Assembly: GCF_003968755.1 (NCBI RefSeq)
Contig: NZ_RYDL01000007.1
Location: 62,001-126,000, forward strand
Source: Flavobacterium sp. RSP15
GTDB taxonomy: Bacteria; Bacteroidota; Bacteroidia; Flavobacteriales; Flavobacteriaceae
DNA: 64,000 nucleotides
Reading direction: 5' to 3'
The notes beneath the pieces are model-generated. The model made no database searches, was not told the origin of the DNA, and was given only the letters and a program-made list of their open reading frames with translations. The translations under genes were made by a program, and so were the position numbers. Below, piece by piece: positions 1 to 8,420 of this stretch; the stretch's first letter is position 1, and every line of letters begins with the position of its first letter.

Positions 1-393
1 ACTATCGGGAATGCCCAGAGAATCATAATAATCTCCTAAATAATTATTTCCTTTTGCCATACTAAAAGAATCCTGCGTAAGTTCAGATTTTTCAAGTATC
101 AATTGGACTGTTTTTATATACTCCTTCCAATTTGCTATGTTGTAATAGCGATTAGCAATCTTGAAAAGGTTTACACGATGTAAAGAATCATTTTCTTGAG
201 GAGTTATAATTTGAAGTGCTTTTTTTATGTTTTTATCTCGCTGTTCAGATGGTAAATCAAAATTGTTTGCTGTAGATAAATATTTAGAGAGGCTATCTTT
301 AGAGTTTAAAGCAATTTTATTTAAAGTATTTTTTTGAGTACATCCAAAAAATAAAAAAATAAAAAAAAGTGTTGTATAGAAAGGATGTTTCAA
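1..393 (-). CDS. Lipoprotein, N-terminal part (cut by window edge)
   Basis: Reading from a TTG at 393 the frame stays open to the window edge (131 residues). The product starts MKHPFYTT, followed by a hydrophobic stretch ending in a lipobox (LFFGC), so it should be exported and lipid-anchored. The rest is helical and polar, with motifs such as YYNIANWKEYIKTVQ and YLGDYYDSLG that resemble tetratricopeptide helices. In Flavobacteriia such N-termini often belong to TPR sensor kinases that partner LytTR regulators, and one is encoded nearby on the same strand. The C-terminus is missing, so the kinase reading is only inference. Confidence 0.55.
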   Translation of the reverse strand, partial: MKHPFYTTLFFIFLFFGCTQKNTLNKIALNSKDSLSKYLSTANNFDLPSEQRDKNIKKALQIITPQENDSLHRVNLFKIANRYYNIANWKEYIKTVQLILEKSELTQDSFSMAKGNNYLGDYYDSLGIPDS

Positions 394-445
394 TAGTAGT
401 ATATTTTATCTTCAAAAATAAGAAAATAAACCTATTAGCATAAAA

Positions 446-473
446 AAAAGCTGTCAAAAATTTGACAGCTTTT
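446..473 (-). terminator. Intrinsic terminator after the small secreted peptide
   Basis: A near-perfect 13-bp stem (AAAAGCTGTCAAA / TTTGACAGCTTTT) with a 2-nt spacer lies 27 bp beyond the stop at 500. On the minus strand the stem ends in a T run. It would separate the 61-residue peptide from the lipoprotein gene. Confidence 0.75.
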
Positions 474-499
474 ATAATTTTAGAAAAAAATCTATATGT

Positions 500-685
500 T
501 TAGTCCATTTTTTTGTTTCCACCAGCGGAACCATTTCCGGTAAGATTTAGTTGTACGTTTGCAATTTTGAAAACTTCTGCTTTGTTATCATTTTTTGTTG
601 TTGAAGTAATTTCTTCATTTGAAGTAAATGAAGTTAATACCAGTACTAAAGAAAATAATCCGATTGTTAAAATTGCTTTTTTCAT
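500..685 (-). CDS. Small secreted peptide, unknown function
   Basis: 61 residues. It starts MKKAILTIGLFSLVLVLTSFTS, a clear signal peptide, followed by about 38 polar residues ending GNGSAGGNKKMD. There is no cysteine and no recognisable domain. It has its own terminator (446-473), and 173 bp separate it from the LytTR regulator gene upstream on the same strand. Small exported peptides next to LytTR regulators sometimes act in signalling, but nothing here proves that. It could equally be a small periplasmic protein of unknown role. Confidence 0.6.
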   Translation of the reverse strand: MKKAILTIGLFSLVLVLTSFTSNEEITSTTKNDNKAEVFKIANVQLNLTGNGSAGGNKKMD

Positions 686-858
686 AATTTGGAGATTTTA
701 TATTGTTGTTTGATTTTACTTTTTAGAACCACATTGGTGTGAGATTTCATAGTAAACTTACTCAGACAACTTAAATTTTTTCTAGAAAAAAAGGTATATA
801 TGGTAGAACAAGTCTGGATGATAGTGAATGGGTGTCAAATATGGGTGAACGGACAATT

Positions 859-1671
859 TTAGATTTCTAAATAATTACCGTTAGCAAATTCAGCGATAAC
901 AAGGTCGATGTTTGTCTTGTACGACTTAGAAAAAGGGAGTTTGACGGTACTGTTTTTTATGTAACATACAGCATTTCCGCTGTGAATTCTGGAAATATAG
1001 TTTTGATTCACAATATAACTGTTGTGAATTCTTATAAAGGGATATAATAATACCCCTTCAAAATGTTTCAATGTTTTAAAAGCCGTAATCATTTCCCCGT
1101 TATTTAAATGAATGTCCGTTGAGTTATTATCGGCTCTAAGGTAACAGATGTCTTTTGCATCAATATAGCGATAATCTCCATAAGATTTGATACACAAAGT
1201 GAGTGACTGGTCCTGATGTACTGTTTCAGGTTGTGGCAGGAACGTTGGCTTTTCATCAAGGCTGATCGATTCATTCGAAGTAACCCCGCTTTCGATATTC
1301 GATTTATTTAATTTTAAAATCAATTTTATTACATCGATTCGTACTAGTGGCTTTAATAAATAATCAGTCACTTCATATTGTATTGCTTCAAAAGCCAACT
1401 CTTTTTTACGGGTGGTAATAATAATTTTAGGGATTATTTTTAGGTAACGGTACAATTCATTGATCAATGCCAAAGACAAATTGCTAGTTGCATCAACAGG
1501 ATCGATTTCGAGAAAAATTAATTGTGGCGTATGTTCTAAAATTAGATGTAGTCCATCAGCATAATTATTTGCGAAGGCCACAAAAGTTAGTTCTGAAAAA
1601 CCATCAGCAATGCCTTTTGTTTTCAAAACACTTTCTTGATTGTCGTCAATAATAATGTACAAATAATTCAT
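859..1671 (-). CDS. LytTR-family response regulator with altered phosphoacceptor
   Basis: About 270 residues. The ATG at 1671 is preferred over the TTG one codon upstream; AGGAAAAG lies just ahead. Residues about 1-120 form a receiver domain: an acidic pair (IIDD), beta strands, and the conserved Lys in LLKPL. The position that normally holds the phosphorylated Asp (LD-I-x-M-P) reads LEIDP, so it is Glu. Residues about 160-265 are a LytTR DNA-binding domain (SYGDYRYIDAKDICYLRAD, FIRIHNSYIVN). Glu at this site can mimic the phosphorylated state in some receivers, so the protein may be constitutively active or may need no kinase. Confidence 0.85.
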   Translation of the reverse strand: MNYLYIIIDDNQESVLKTKGIADGFSELTFVAFANNYADGLHLILEHTPQLIFLEIDPVDATSNLSLALINELYRYLKIIPKIIITTRKKELAFEAIQYEVTDYLLKPLVRIDVIKLILKLNKSNIESGVTSNESISLDEKPTFLPQPETVHQDQSLTLCIKSYGDYRYIDAKDICYLRADNNSTDIHLNNGEMITAFKTLKHFEGVLLYPFIRIHNSYIVNQNYISRIHSGNAVCYIKNSTVKLPFSKSYKTNIDLVIAEFANGNYLEI

Positions 1672-1674
1672 CAA

Positions 1675-2241
1675 TGGCTTTTCCTGGGATTGTTAAGCAT
1701 TACATCCGATTTGCAAAGCAAAATATACTTTGGTTTATTAAATTAAGTGGGTTGTTTGAGCAATTCAATCAAACAAAAATATCAAAAAACGACTAAAATA
1801 CTTCTGTTTAACATTTTAAAAATAAGCATTTAACTATTTTTTCACAGGTCTTGTTGATATGTTTTTAACAAATGTTGATACATTAAGATGAAATGCAAAT
1901 TTATCTGATTAAGAGCACTATAGCTATTTTAAAATATGTTTGAAATTAAATGCACTTAGTAAATTTCTCCTAATAAGAGCTAGTTGCCAGCATAAAAGCT
2001 TTCCTAAAGTCAAGCTGTTACTTGTTGTACTGCTGATTCAAAGAGGAATAATGTCGATTGATAATAACTTTATCCGAATTAACCGCCAAAAAGTAACTGC
2101 TAAAAATATTTTTTTTAAAAATTTATCTTACTTTTATTCCAAAAAACAAAAACTATGAAATCGCCATGACAGAAGCTGTCTCAAACACCAATGAAGATCT
2201 GGCGATACCATATTCCTATAAAAAACAAATATTATCTACAT
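1675..2241. other. Intergenic region, 567 bp, no gene seen
   Basis: AT-rich stretch between the divergent LytTR and DUF3575-like genes. One plus-strand frame (1940-2158) is open for 72 codons but has no plausible ribosome site, and its composition is that of random AT-rich DNA. Near the right end are a short palindrome (GACAGAAGCTGTC, 2167-2179) and an outer inverted repeat ATCGCCA/TGGCGAT. These could be regulatory for the downstream gene. Confidence 0.4.
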
Positions 2242-2760
2242 ATGAAAAAATTATTTGTCTTAATTTGCTTAACTTCTTCTTTATTTGGTTTTAGCCAAGA
2301 AAAAGAAACAACTGATTTCAAGAAAAATGAAATTAAACTAAATGTTGCATTTTTAGTTGCAGGTGGTTTCGAAGGAACTTTTGAAAGGATTATAAACGAA
2401 GAATCTGCTTTTGGGGTTTCTTTATTTATCCCGATAATTGAGGACATTGAACCAAACTTTAGCGTAACACCATACTATCGTTATTATTTTGGCAAAAAAC
2501 CTGCTGCAGGATTTTTTGCAGAAGGTTTTGGAATGTTGAATTCCTATGATAGTTATATTTATAATGACAATTCATTTAATTCAGACATAGAAACCAGAAC
2601 TGATTTTGCTCTTGGTTTTGGTTTAGGAGCTAAATGGATTACCAAAAAAGGATTTCTTTTTGAGATAAATGCAGGTGTTGGACGAAATTTATTTAATAGT
2701 TCTGATACTGACTTCGAGATCGTTGGTCGAGGCGGAATAACTTTTGGCTACAGGTTTTAA
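2242..2760 (+). CDS. DUF3575-like outer-membrane beta-barrel protein
   Basis: 172 residues from the ATG at 2242. An upstream in-frame ATG at 2191 would put 17 polar residues before the signal peptide, so it was rejected. The signal peptide is MKKLFVLICLTSSLFGFSQ. After it come alternating short strands rich in aromatic residues and Gly (VTPYYRYYFGKK, FFAEGFGMLNS, LGFGLGAKW, INAGVGRNLF), ending in Tyr-Arg-Phe, as expected for an outer-membrane barrel whose last residue is aromatic. The pattern fits the DUF3575 group common in Flavobacteriia. Function is unknown. A bidirectional terminator follows. Confidence 0.75.
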   Translation: MKKLFVLICLTSSLFGFSQEKETTDFKKNEIKLNVAFLVAGGFEGTFERIINEESAFGVSLFIPIIEDIEPNFSVTPYYRYYFGKKPAAGFFAEGFGMLNSYDSYIYNDNSFNSDIETRTDFALGFGLGAKWITKKGFLFEINAGVGRNLFNSSDTDFEIVGRGGITFGYRF

Positions 2761-2762
2761 TA

Positions 2763-2802
2763 TTTTAAAGAAGCCTTCTCCCTTGAGAAGCCTTCTTTAA
2801 AA
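2763..2802. terminator. Bidirectional terminator
   Basis: An 18-bp stem with one mismatch (TTTTAAAGAAG.CTTCTC and its complement) around a 4-nt loop lies between the convergent DUF3575-like gene and glyS. T-rich flanks occur on both sides, so it can serve both genes. Confidence 0.7.
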
Positions 2803-2830
2803 TAGTCTATTAAGCAAGTCTGCACAGCTA

Positions 2831-4372
2831 CTATATTTTCATGAGCCAATTCTTCATTGAAACTTCATTTTCGATAATAGATTTTAAATCTGCAATAGCC
2901 ACACGGTCTTGTTTCATCGTGTCTCTGTGACGAATAGTAACCGTTTGATCTTCGATAGTTTGATGATCTACTGTGATACAAAACGGCGTTCCAAGCGCAT
3001 CTTGTCTTCTGTAGCGTCTTCCTACGGCATCTTTTTCATCATACGTCACATTAAAATCCCAACGCAAATCGTCAATGATTTTATGTGCGATTTCTGGCAA
3101 TCCGTCTTTTTTTACCAATGGCAAAATTGCTGCTTTAGTTGGAGCCAGAACCGAAGGTAATTTCAAAACAGTTCTTGTGGAGCCATCTTCTAATGTTTCT
3201 TCTTTTAATGAAGTGGCAAAAACAGCCAAAAACATTCTGTCTAATCCAACTGAAGTTTCTACTACATAAGGAACGTAATTCTGATTTAATTCAGCATCAA
3301 AATATTGTAATTTTCTGCCGGAAAACTGCTCGTGTGCTTTCAAATCAAAATCAGTTCTGGAGTGAATTCCTTCTAACTCTTTGAATCCAAAAGGAAAGTT
3401 AAACTCAATATCAGCCGCTGCATTGGCATAATGGGCTAATTTTTCATGATCGTGAAAACGATAATTTTCTCTTCCTAAACCAAGTGATAAATGCCATTTC
3501 AAACGGGCTTCCTTCCAAAATTCATAATGCTTCATTTCATCACCTGGACGCACAAAAAATTGCATTTCCATTTGTTCAAACTCCCGCATACGAAAAATAA
3601 ACTGTCGGGCTACGATTTCATTTCTAAACGCTTTTCCAGTTTGTGCAATCCCAAAAGGAATTTTCATTCGTCCTGATTTTTGAACATTTAGGAAATTGAC
3701 AAAAATACCTTGTGCCGTTTCCGGACGCAAATATAAATCCATTGCTGTATCTGCGGATGCGCCTAATTTGGTGCCAAACATCAAGTTAAACTGACGCACT
3801 TCGGTCCAGTTTCTGGAACCCGTTTCCGGACAAGCAATCTCCAGTTCTTCGATTAATGCTTTTACATCTTCTAAATCTTCATTTCCTAAAGAACGTCCCA
3901 ATCGTTCCAGAATTTCTCTCTCTTTGGATTTATACTCTATAACGCGAGGATTTGTAGTCACAAATTCCTGTTCATTGAAGGTGTCACCAAAACGCACTCT
4001 TGCCTTTTCGATTTCCTTGATTGCTTTTATGTTGAGTTTTTCAGCATAATCTTCAATCAAAACATCGGCTCTATATCTTTTTTTTGAATCTTTGTTGTCT
4101 ATCAATGGATCATTGAACGCGTCTACGTGACCCGATGCTTTCCAGGTAGTTGGGTGCATCAATATAGAGGCATCAAGACCTACAATGTTATCGTTCATTT
4201 GAACCATGGCGCGCCACCAATATTCGCGTATGTTCTTTTTTAATTCTACTCCGTTTTGTGCATAATCATAGACTGCACTTAAACCATCGTAAATTTCGCT
4301 TGACGGAAAAATAAATCCGTATTCTTTTGCATGCGAAATTACATTCTTAAATAAATCTTCTTGTTTTGCCAT
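2831..4372 (-). CDS. glyS: Glycine--tRNA ligase (class II, dimeric type)
   Basis: 513 residues from the ATG at 4372. It charges tRNA-Gly with glycine in the cytosol. Class II motifs are visible: motif 2 (GKAFRNEIVARQFIFRMREFEQMEMQFF) and motif 3 (SVGLDRMFLAVF), with the glycine-type substrate segment LRPETAQGIFVNF. The C-terminal anticodon-binding domain begins near LPSVLAPTKAAILPLV. The length is that of the single-chain alpha2 enzyme, as usual in Bacteroidota, rather than the alpha2beta2 form. It is transcribed alone, convergent with the DUF3575-like gene and divergent from the ComF gene. Confidence 0.95.
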   Translation of the reverse strand: MAKQEDLFKNVISHAKEYGFIFPSSEIYDGLSAVYDYAQNGVELKKNIREYWWRAMVQMNDNIVGLDASILMHPTTWKASGHVDAFNDPLIDNKDSKKRYRADVLIEDYAEKLNIKAIKEIEKARVRFGDTFNEQEFVTTNPRVIEYKSKEREILERLGRSLGNEDLEDVKALIEELEIACPETGSRNWTEVRQFNLMFGTKLGASADTAMDLYLRPETAQGIFVNFLNVQKSGRMKIPFGIAQTGKAFRNEIVARQFIFRMREFEQMEMQFFVRPGDEMKHYEFWKEARLKWHLSLGLGRENYRFHDHEKLAHYANAAADIEFNFPFGFKELEGIHSRTDFDLKAHEQFSGRKLQYFDAELNQNYVPYVVETSVGLDRMFLAVFATSLKEETLEDGSTRTVLKLPSVLAPTKAAILPLVKKDGLPEIAHKIIDDLRWDFNVTYDEKDAVGRRYRRQDALGTPFCITVDHQTIEDQTVTIRHRDTMKQDRVAIADLKSIIENEVSMKNWLMKI

Positions 4373-4469
4373 AATACTGCAAAAATATAAAAAGTGAACT
4401 TAAAAAAAAGGAAATTGTTAAAGATTGAAGCATTGTTTTGTCTATTTTTATAAATAAATCCCTGATTAC

Positions 4470-5153
4470 ATGTTTGAAAGCATTATTAATCTTTTTTTTC
4501 CAAAGGTCTGTTCCGGTTGCAACGCCTTTTTAATTGCGAACGAAAATGTGATTTGTACGGTTTGCAGACACGATATTCCGTTGACCAATCATCATTTGAA
4601 TCCAGAGAATGATGCTTTCAAAAAATTTTACGGACGAATTCCTGTCGTGCATACTTCTGCTTTGTTTTATTTTCATAAAAAGGGAATTGTCCAAGTGCTT
4701 ATTCATAATTTGAAATACAAAGGACACGAAGAAATAGGAACAATTCTAGGGGAATGGTACGCTGAGGATTTGAAAAACATTGAATTATTAACAACTGTAA
4801 ATGAAATTATTCCAGTTCCATTGCATCGAAGGAAACTAAAAGAAAGGGGATACAACCAAGTTACTGCTTTTGGAAAAGCACTTTCCACTCGTTTAAATGT
4901 AGCTTACAATGACTCACTTTTGATTCGGAATGTGTATTCAAAAACGCAATCCAAGAAAAATTTACTAGGCAGAACGGAAGGAATCGAATCTGTTTTTGAT
5001 GTTTCCTTTACTGAAAAAAATCACAACAAACATTTCCTTTTAATTGATGATGTTATTACAACCGGAGCTACCTTAGAAGCTTGTTCCCGGGCTATACTTA
5101 AAATACCGGGTGCAAAAATCAGTATTGTTTGTATGGCGATGGCGCAGTCGTAA
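4470..5153 (+). CDS. ComF-family phosphoribosyltransferase-like protein
   Basis: 227 residues. The N-terminus holds a zinc-finger-like cysteine set (VCSGCNAF, ICTVCRHDIP). The C-terminus has a PRPP-binding loop (LLIDDVITTGATLEACS) typical of type I phosphoribosyltransferases. The signature RRKLKERGYNQ is characteristic of ComF/GntX proteins, which support DNA uptake or use of DNA as nutrient. The biochemical reaction is not established for the family. It is divergent from glyS, 97 bp away. Confidence 0.88.
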   Translation: MFESIINLFFPKVCSGCNAFLIANENVICTVCRHDIPLTNHHLNPENDAFKKFYGRIPVVHTSALFYFHKKGIVQVLIHNLKYKGHEEIGTILGEWYAEDLKNIELLTTVNEIIPVPLHRRKLKERGYNQVTAFGKALSTRLNVAYNDSLLIRNVYSKTQSKKNLLGRTEGIESVFDVSFTEKNHNKHFLLIDDVITTGATLEACSRAILKIPGAKISIVCMAMAQS

Positions 5154-5483
5154 TTTGGATATTTCGGTTCCAAAACATGTATTTAAAACAGAATGATACC
5201 TTAAAGCACAGTCGTTTTTTAGCCCTGATTACTTCACCTAACTTTTACTCTTATAGGAGTTCAGTGAACTTTGTTTGAAGTGAAAATCTTTTTTATGCGC
5301 CTTTTCGGTGGATAAAAGATTGGAACAGACGAAGTAAATAGCTTCTGAAAACAAGTATGTTACAACTCTAAAGAGCGCACTATTAATTAATTTAATGAAA
5401 TTATAACGAAATAGAATTTCTATTTCCAAAGTTAAATGATTAAATTTGGATAAAATATTTATAAATCATTAAACAATCATATT
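5154..5483. other. Intergenic region upstream of sodA
   Basis: 330 bp with no open frame of interest on either strand. A short inverted repeat (AATCTTTT/AAAAGATT, about 5286-5323) and a candidate promoter (5416-5448) are the only structures seen. Confidence 0.4.
5416..5448 (+). promoter_or_regulatory. Candidate sodA promoter
   Basis: TAAATTTG at 5441-5448 matches the Bacteroidota -7 element TAnnTTTG. A weak -33 element (TTTC, 5416) lies about 21 bp upstream. The predicted start site is about 30 bp before the sodA ATG. Confidence 0.45.
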
Positions 5484-6092
5484 ATGGCTTTTGAATTACC
5501 ACAATTACCTTATGCGTATGACGCATTAGAACCTTATATTGATGCTCGTACAATGGAAATTCATCACTCGAAACATCACAATGCGTATACTACCAATCTT
5601 AATGCAGCTATTGCTGGAACGGATATGGAAGGTAAGACGATTGAAAATATTTTGATTAATCTTGATATGAAAAACATGCCTGTTCGCAATAATGGCGGTG
5701 GTTTTTACAATCATAATTTGTTTTGGACGGTAATGACGCCAAATGGTGGCGGACTTCCAACTGGAGATTTATTGGCTGCAATTGAAGCTGCTTTTGGAAC
5801 TTTTGAAGAATTTAAAGCATCGTTCAGCAAAGCTGGAGCAACTCAATTTGGTTCTGGATGGGCATGGCTTTGTGTTCATAAAGGCGGTAAAGTTGAGGTT
5901 TGCGGAACTCCTAACCAAGACAATCCATTAATGCCAGGAATAGGTTGTGGCGGAACTCCAATTTTAGGAATGGATGTTTGGGAACATGCGTACTATTTGC
6001 ATTATCAAAACAGAAGACCAGATTATATCGAAGCTTTTTTCAATGTAATTAACTGGACGGAAGTGGCGAGAAGATTTGCTTTAGAGAAATAA
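5484..6092 (+). CDS. sodA: Superoxide dismutase, Mn-type Fe/Mn family
   Basis: 202 residues. It converts superoxide to peroxide and oxygen. Metal ligands are visible: His in [11 protein letters not shown], His in FYNHNLFW, and Asp and His in [19 protein letters not shown]. Two positions that separate the metal types favour manganese: Gly-Gly-Gly before the second histidine, and Gln in [11 protein letters not shown], where iron enzymes usually have Ala and place the Gln earlier. There is no signal peptide, so it is cytosolic. It is monocistronic, with a strong terminator after it. The peroxide it makes would be handled by the catalase at 10-11.6 kb. Confidence 0.95.
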   Translation: MAFELPQLPYAYDALEPYIDARTMEIHHSKHHNAYTTNLNAAIAGTDMEGKTIENILINLDMKNMPVRNNGGGFYNHNLFWTVMTPNGGGLPTGDLLAAIEAAFGTFEEFKASFSKAGATQFGSGWAWLCVHKGGKVEVCGTPNQDNPLMPGIGCGGTPILGMDVWEHAYYLHYQNRRPDYIEAFFNVINWTEVARRFALEK

Positions 6093-6120
6093 GCTCCCTA
6101 ACACCCGAAGGGGGAATTAA

Positions 6121-6161
6121 CAAAAGAGGCTAGAAAAAAAATTTTTTTCTAGCCTCTTTTG
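6121..6161 (+). terminator. sodA terminator
   Basis: A long perfect inverted repeat (AAAAGAGGCTAGAAAAA and complement) ends in TTTTG, 29 bp after the sodA stop. Confidence 0.85.
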
Positions 6162-6231
6162 TTTCCTGCGAAAATATTTTTTATCTGCTTTGATTTCCCT
6201 TTAGTGGTTGGGGCTTTAATTTTATTCTAAT

Positions 6232-6261
6232 AAAAAGGGTGGAATTTCTTCCACCCTTTTT
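6232..6261. terminator. Bidirectional terminator between sodA and purF
   Basis: The stem AAAAAGGGTGGAA pairs with its complement around a tiny loop and has A/T tracts on both sides. It lies 130 bp beyond the purF stop and can act on the minus strand as the purF terminator. Confidence 0.7.
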
Positions 6262-6390
6262 GCCCCAAATCTACCACAAACTTAACCTATTAAAAATATG
6301 ATAATTAAAAATATGATTGTTATCTATTGTTACCAAAAATGTTAGACGAACAGCTTAGAAAACTGATTAAAAACCACAAGCTGAAACTTA

Positions 6391-8289
6391 CTAGTAAGCT
6401 CTAGCATCTTTCCCCTCGTAAAAATTCATAAAAGCTCTATTAACGACCCTATTTCCTCCTGGCGTTGGATAATCACCCGTAAAATACCAATCCCCTAAAT
6501 TTTTAGGACAGGCAATATGCAAATCTTCTACCGTTTGGAAAATGATTTTTACCTCGGCCTTTATCTCCGGTGAACTCAACATTTGCGCAATTTTATCTGA
6601 AACCTCTTGCGGTTGAAAAGGCGCATATATTGCTGTTACATAATTGATAACTTCGGTGTCATTGAAGTTTTCCTGTGCTTTACATTTTACATATACCTCA
6701 TCAACAATATGATACATGTTTCTTTCTTTTAGCAATTCTAAAGCTGCTTTAAAAGCTACTAATCCTTCTAGTTTTGCCATATCAATACCGTAACAATCCG
6801 GATAACGTATTTGCGGTGCAGAGGATACGATTACAATTCTTTTTGGATTCAAACGATCCATCATTTTGATGATACTCATTTTCAGGGTTGTACCTCGAAC
6901 AATACTATCATCGATTATTACTAAATTATCCGTTGGTTTGATAACTCCATATGTAACATCATATACATGGGCAACCAAATCATCACGGCTGCTGTCCTCG
7001 GTAATAAACGTTCTAAGTTTTGCATCTTTAATTGCGACTTTCTCCGTACGAATTTTGACAGAAAGGAGTTCTTGTAATGATTCCTTAGTTAAGGTATTTC
7101 TATTTTGAAGAATATAATTGTTCTTTCTTTGATTCAGAAAATCTTGAGCTGCTTCCACCAATCCGTAGAAAGACGTCTCGGCAGTATTTGGAATATAAGA
7201 GAAAACTGTATTGTCTGTGTCTTGATCAATTGATTTTAACACCGCCGGAAGTATCAATCTTCCTAATGTTTTTCTTTCCTGATATATTTCAGCATCACTT
7301 CCTCTTGAGAAATAAATTCGTTCAAAAGAACAGGCTTTTTTTACTGTTGGAGGAAGAATCTCTTCCATGGAAACCGTACCGTTTTTCTTAATTATTAATG
7401 CAGTTCCAGGTTCTATTTCTTGAACTTTTTCGAAAGGCACATTGAAAACGGTTTGTATAACCGGTCTTTCAGAAGCCACAACAATTACTTCGTCATCTTG
7501 ATAAAAATAAGCTGGACGTATCCCGGCAGGATCTCTAAAGACAAATGAATCACCGTGACCTAAAAGTCCAGCCATAGCATATCCTCCATCTAAATTTTTA
7601 GAAGAACGTCTCAAAATTTTAGCAATATCCAAGCGTTCGGCAATTACAGGAGAAGCTTCTCTTTTAGACAAACCTTCTTCTTTACAATCCTGATACAACT
7701 GCATCACTTCTTTGTCCAGAAAATGTCCGATTTTTTCCATAACCGTCACCGTATCTGCCATTTCTTTTGGATGCTGACCCAATTCTACCAAATTTTGGAA
7801 AAGTTCTTTCACATTGGTCATATTGAAATTCCCGGCCAATATCAGATTTCGATGCATCCAATTGCTTTGACGCAGAAATGGATGAACGCTTTCAATACTA
7901 TTTTTCCCAAAAGTTCCATATCGCACATGACCCAAAAACAATTCGCCTAGGTAAGGAATATTTTCTTTTTGAAGCGCTACATCATCCGCATATTCAGGAT
8001 GAGCTGCCATCTCTTCATTTATTCTTTCATTTATTTGTTTAAATACATCTTGAATAGGCTGCGAATGGTTTGATCGTACGCGACTTATGTATCGCTCACC
8101 AGGTTCAACATCCATTTTAATACTTGCAAAACCTGCTCCGTCTTGCCCGCGATTGTGCTGCTTTTCCATAAGGAGATACATTTTTTGTATTCCGTAAAAA
8201 GCAGTTCCGTATTTCTCTTTGTAAAATTCAAGCGGTTTGAGTAGTCTAACTAGTGCTATTCCACATTCGTGTTGTAAAGCGTCGCTCAT
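6391..8289 (-). CDS. purF: Amidophosphoribosyltransferase, long form
   Basis: 632 residues, clearly longer than the roughly 500-residue E. coli enzyme. It catalyses the first committed step of purine synthesis: glutamine plus PRPP gives phosphoribosylamine. The N-terminal Ntn glutaminase would start at Cys9 after removal of a short propeptide (MSDALQHE, then CGIALV), with RGQDGAGFAS and GHVRYGTFG as further glutaminase motifs. The PRPP loop VIIDDSIVRGTTLKMSI lies near residue 455. Extra length sits mainly in the glutaminase half and at the C-terminus. The pathway gene purN lies 5 kb away on the same strand but not in an operon with it. Confidence 0.93.
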   Translation of the reverse strand: MSDALQHECGIALVRLLKPLEFYKEKYGTAFYGIQKMYLLMEKQHNRGQDGAGFASIKMDVEPGERYISRVRSNHSQPIQDVFKQINERINEEMAAHPEYADDVALQKENIPYLGELFLGHVRYGTFGKNSIESVHPFLRQSNWMHRNLILAGNFNMTNVKELFQNLVELGQHPKEMADTVTVMEKIGHFLDKEVMQLYQDCKEEGLSKREASPVIAERLDIAKILRRSSKNLDGGYAMAGLLGHGDSFVFRDPAGIRPAYFYQDDEVIVVASERPVIQTVFNVPFEKVQEIEPGTALIIKKNGTVSMEEILPPTVKKACSFERIYFSRGSDAEIYQERKTLGRLILPAVLKSIDQDTDNTVFSYIPNTAETSFYGLVEAAQDFLNQRKNNYILQNRNTLTKESLQELLSVKIRTEKVAIKDAKLRTFITEDSSRDDLVAHVYDVTYGVIKPTDNLVIIDDSIVRGTTLKMSIIKMMDRLNPKRIVIVSSAPQIRYPDCYGIDMAKLEGLVAFKAALELLKERNMYHIVDEVYVKCKAQENFNDTEVINYVTAIYAPFQPQEVSDKIAQMLSSPEIKAEVKIIFQTVEDLHIACPKNLGDWYFTGDYPTPGGNRVVNRAFMNFYEGKDARAY

Positions 8290-8393
8290 TGTGTTGTTGT
8301 TTGTTGTTGTGTTATTCTAAAAAATGAATTGGACTGATTTATATATGGGCAATAATCAAACCAGATAGTATCTCTTCTATTTTTTTAACAAAA

Positions 8394-8413
8394 AAACCCC
8401 GTTTCCGAGGTTT
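8394..8413 (-). terminator. Terminator of the PfkB kinase gene
   Basis: On the minus strand AAACCTCG-GAAA-CGGGGTTT forms a stem closed by a GNRA tetraloop and followed by T7. It ends 7 bp from the stop of the kinase gene and separates it from purF. Confidence 0.75.
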
Positions 8414-8420
8414 CCATGTA

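Noticed and set aside
1940..2158. Plus-strand open frame of 72 codons
   Set aside because: No ribosome site, no recognisable domain, and the residue mix is that of random AT-rich DNA.
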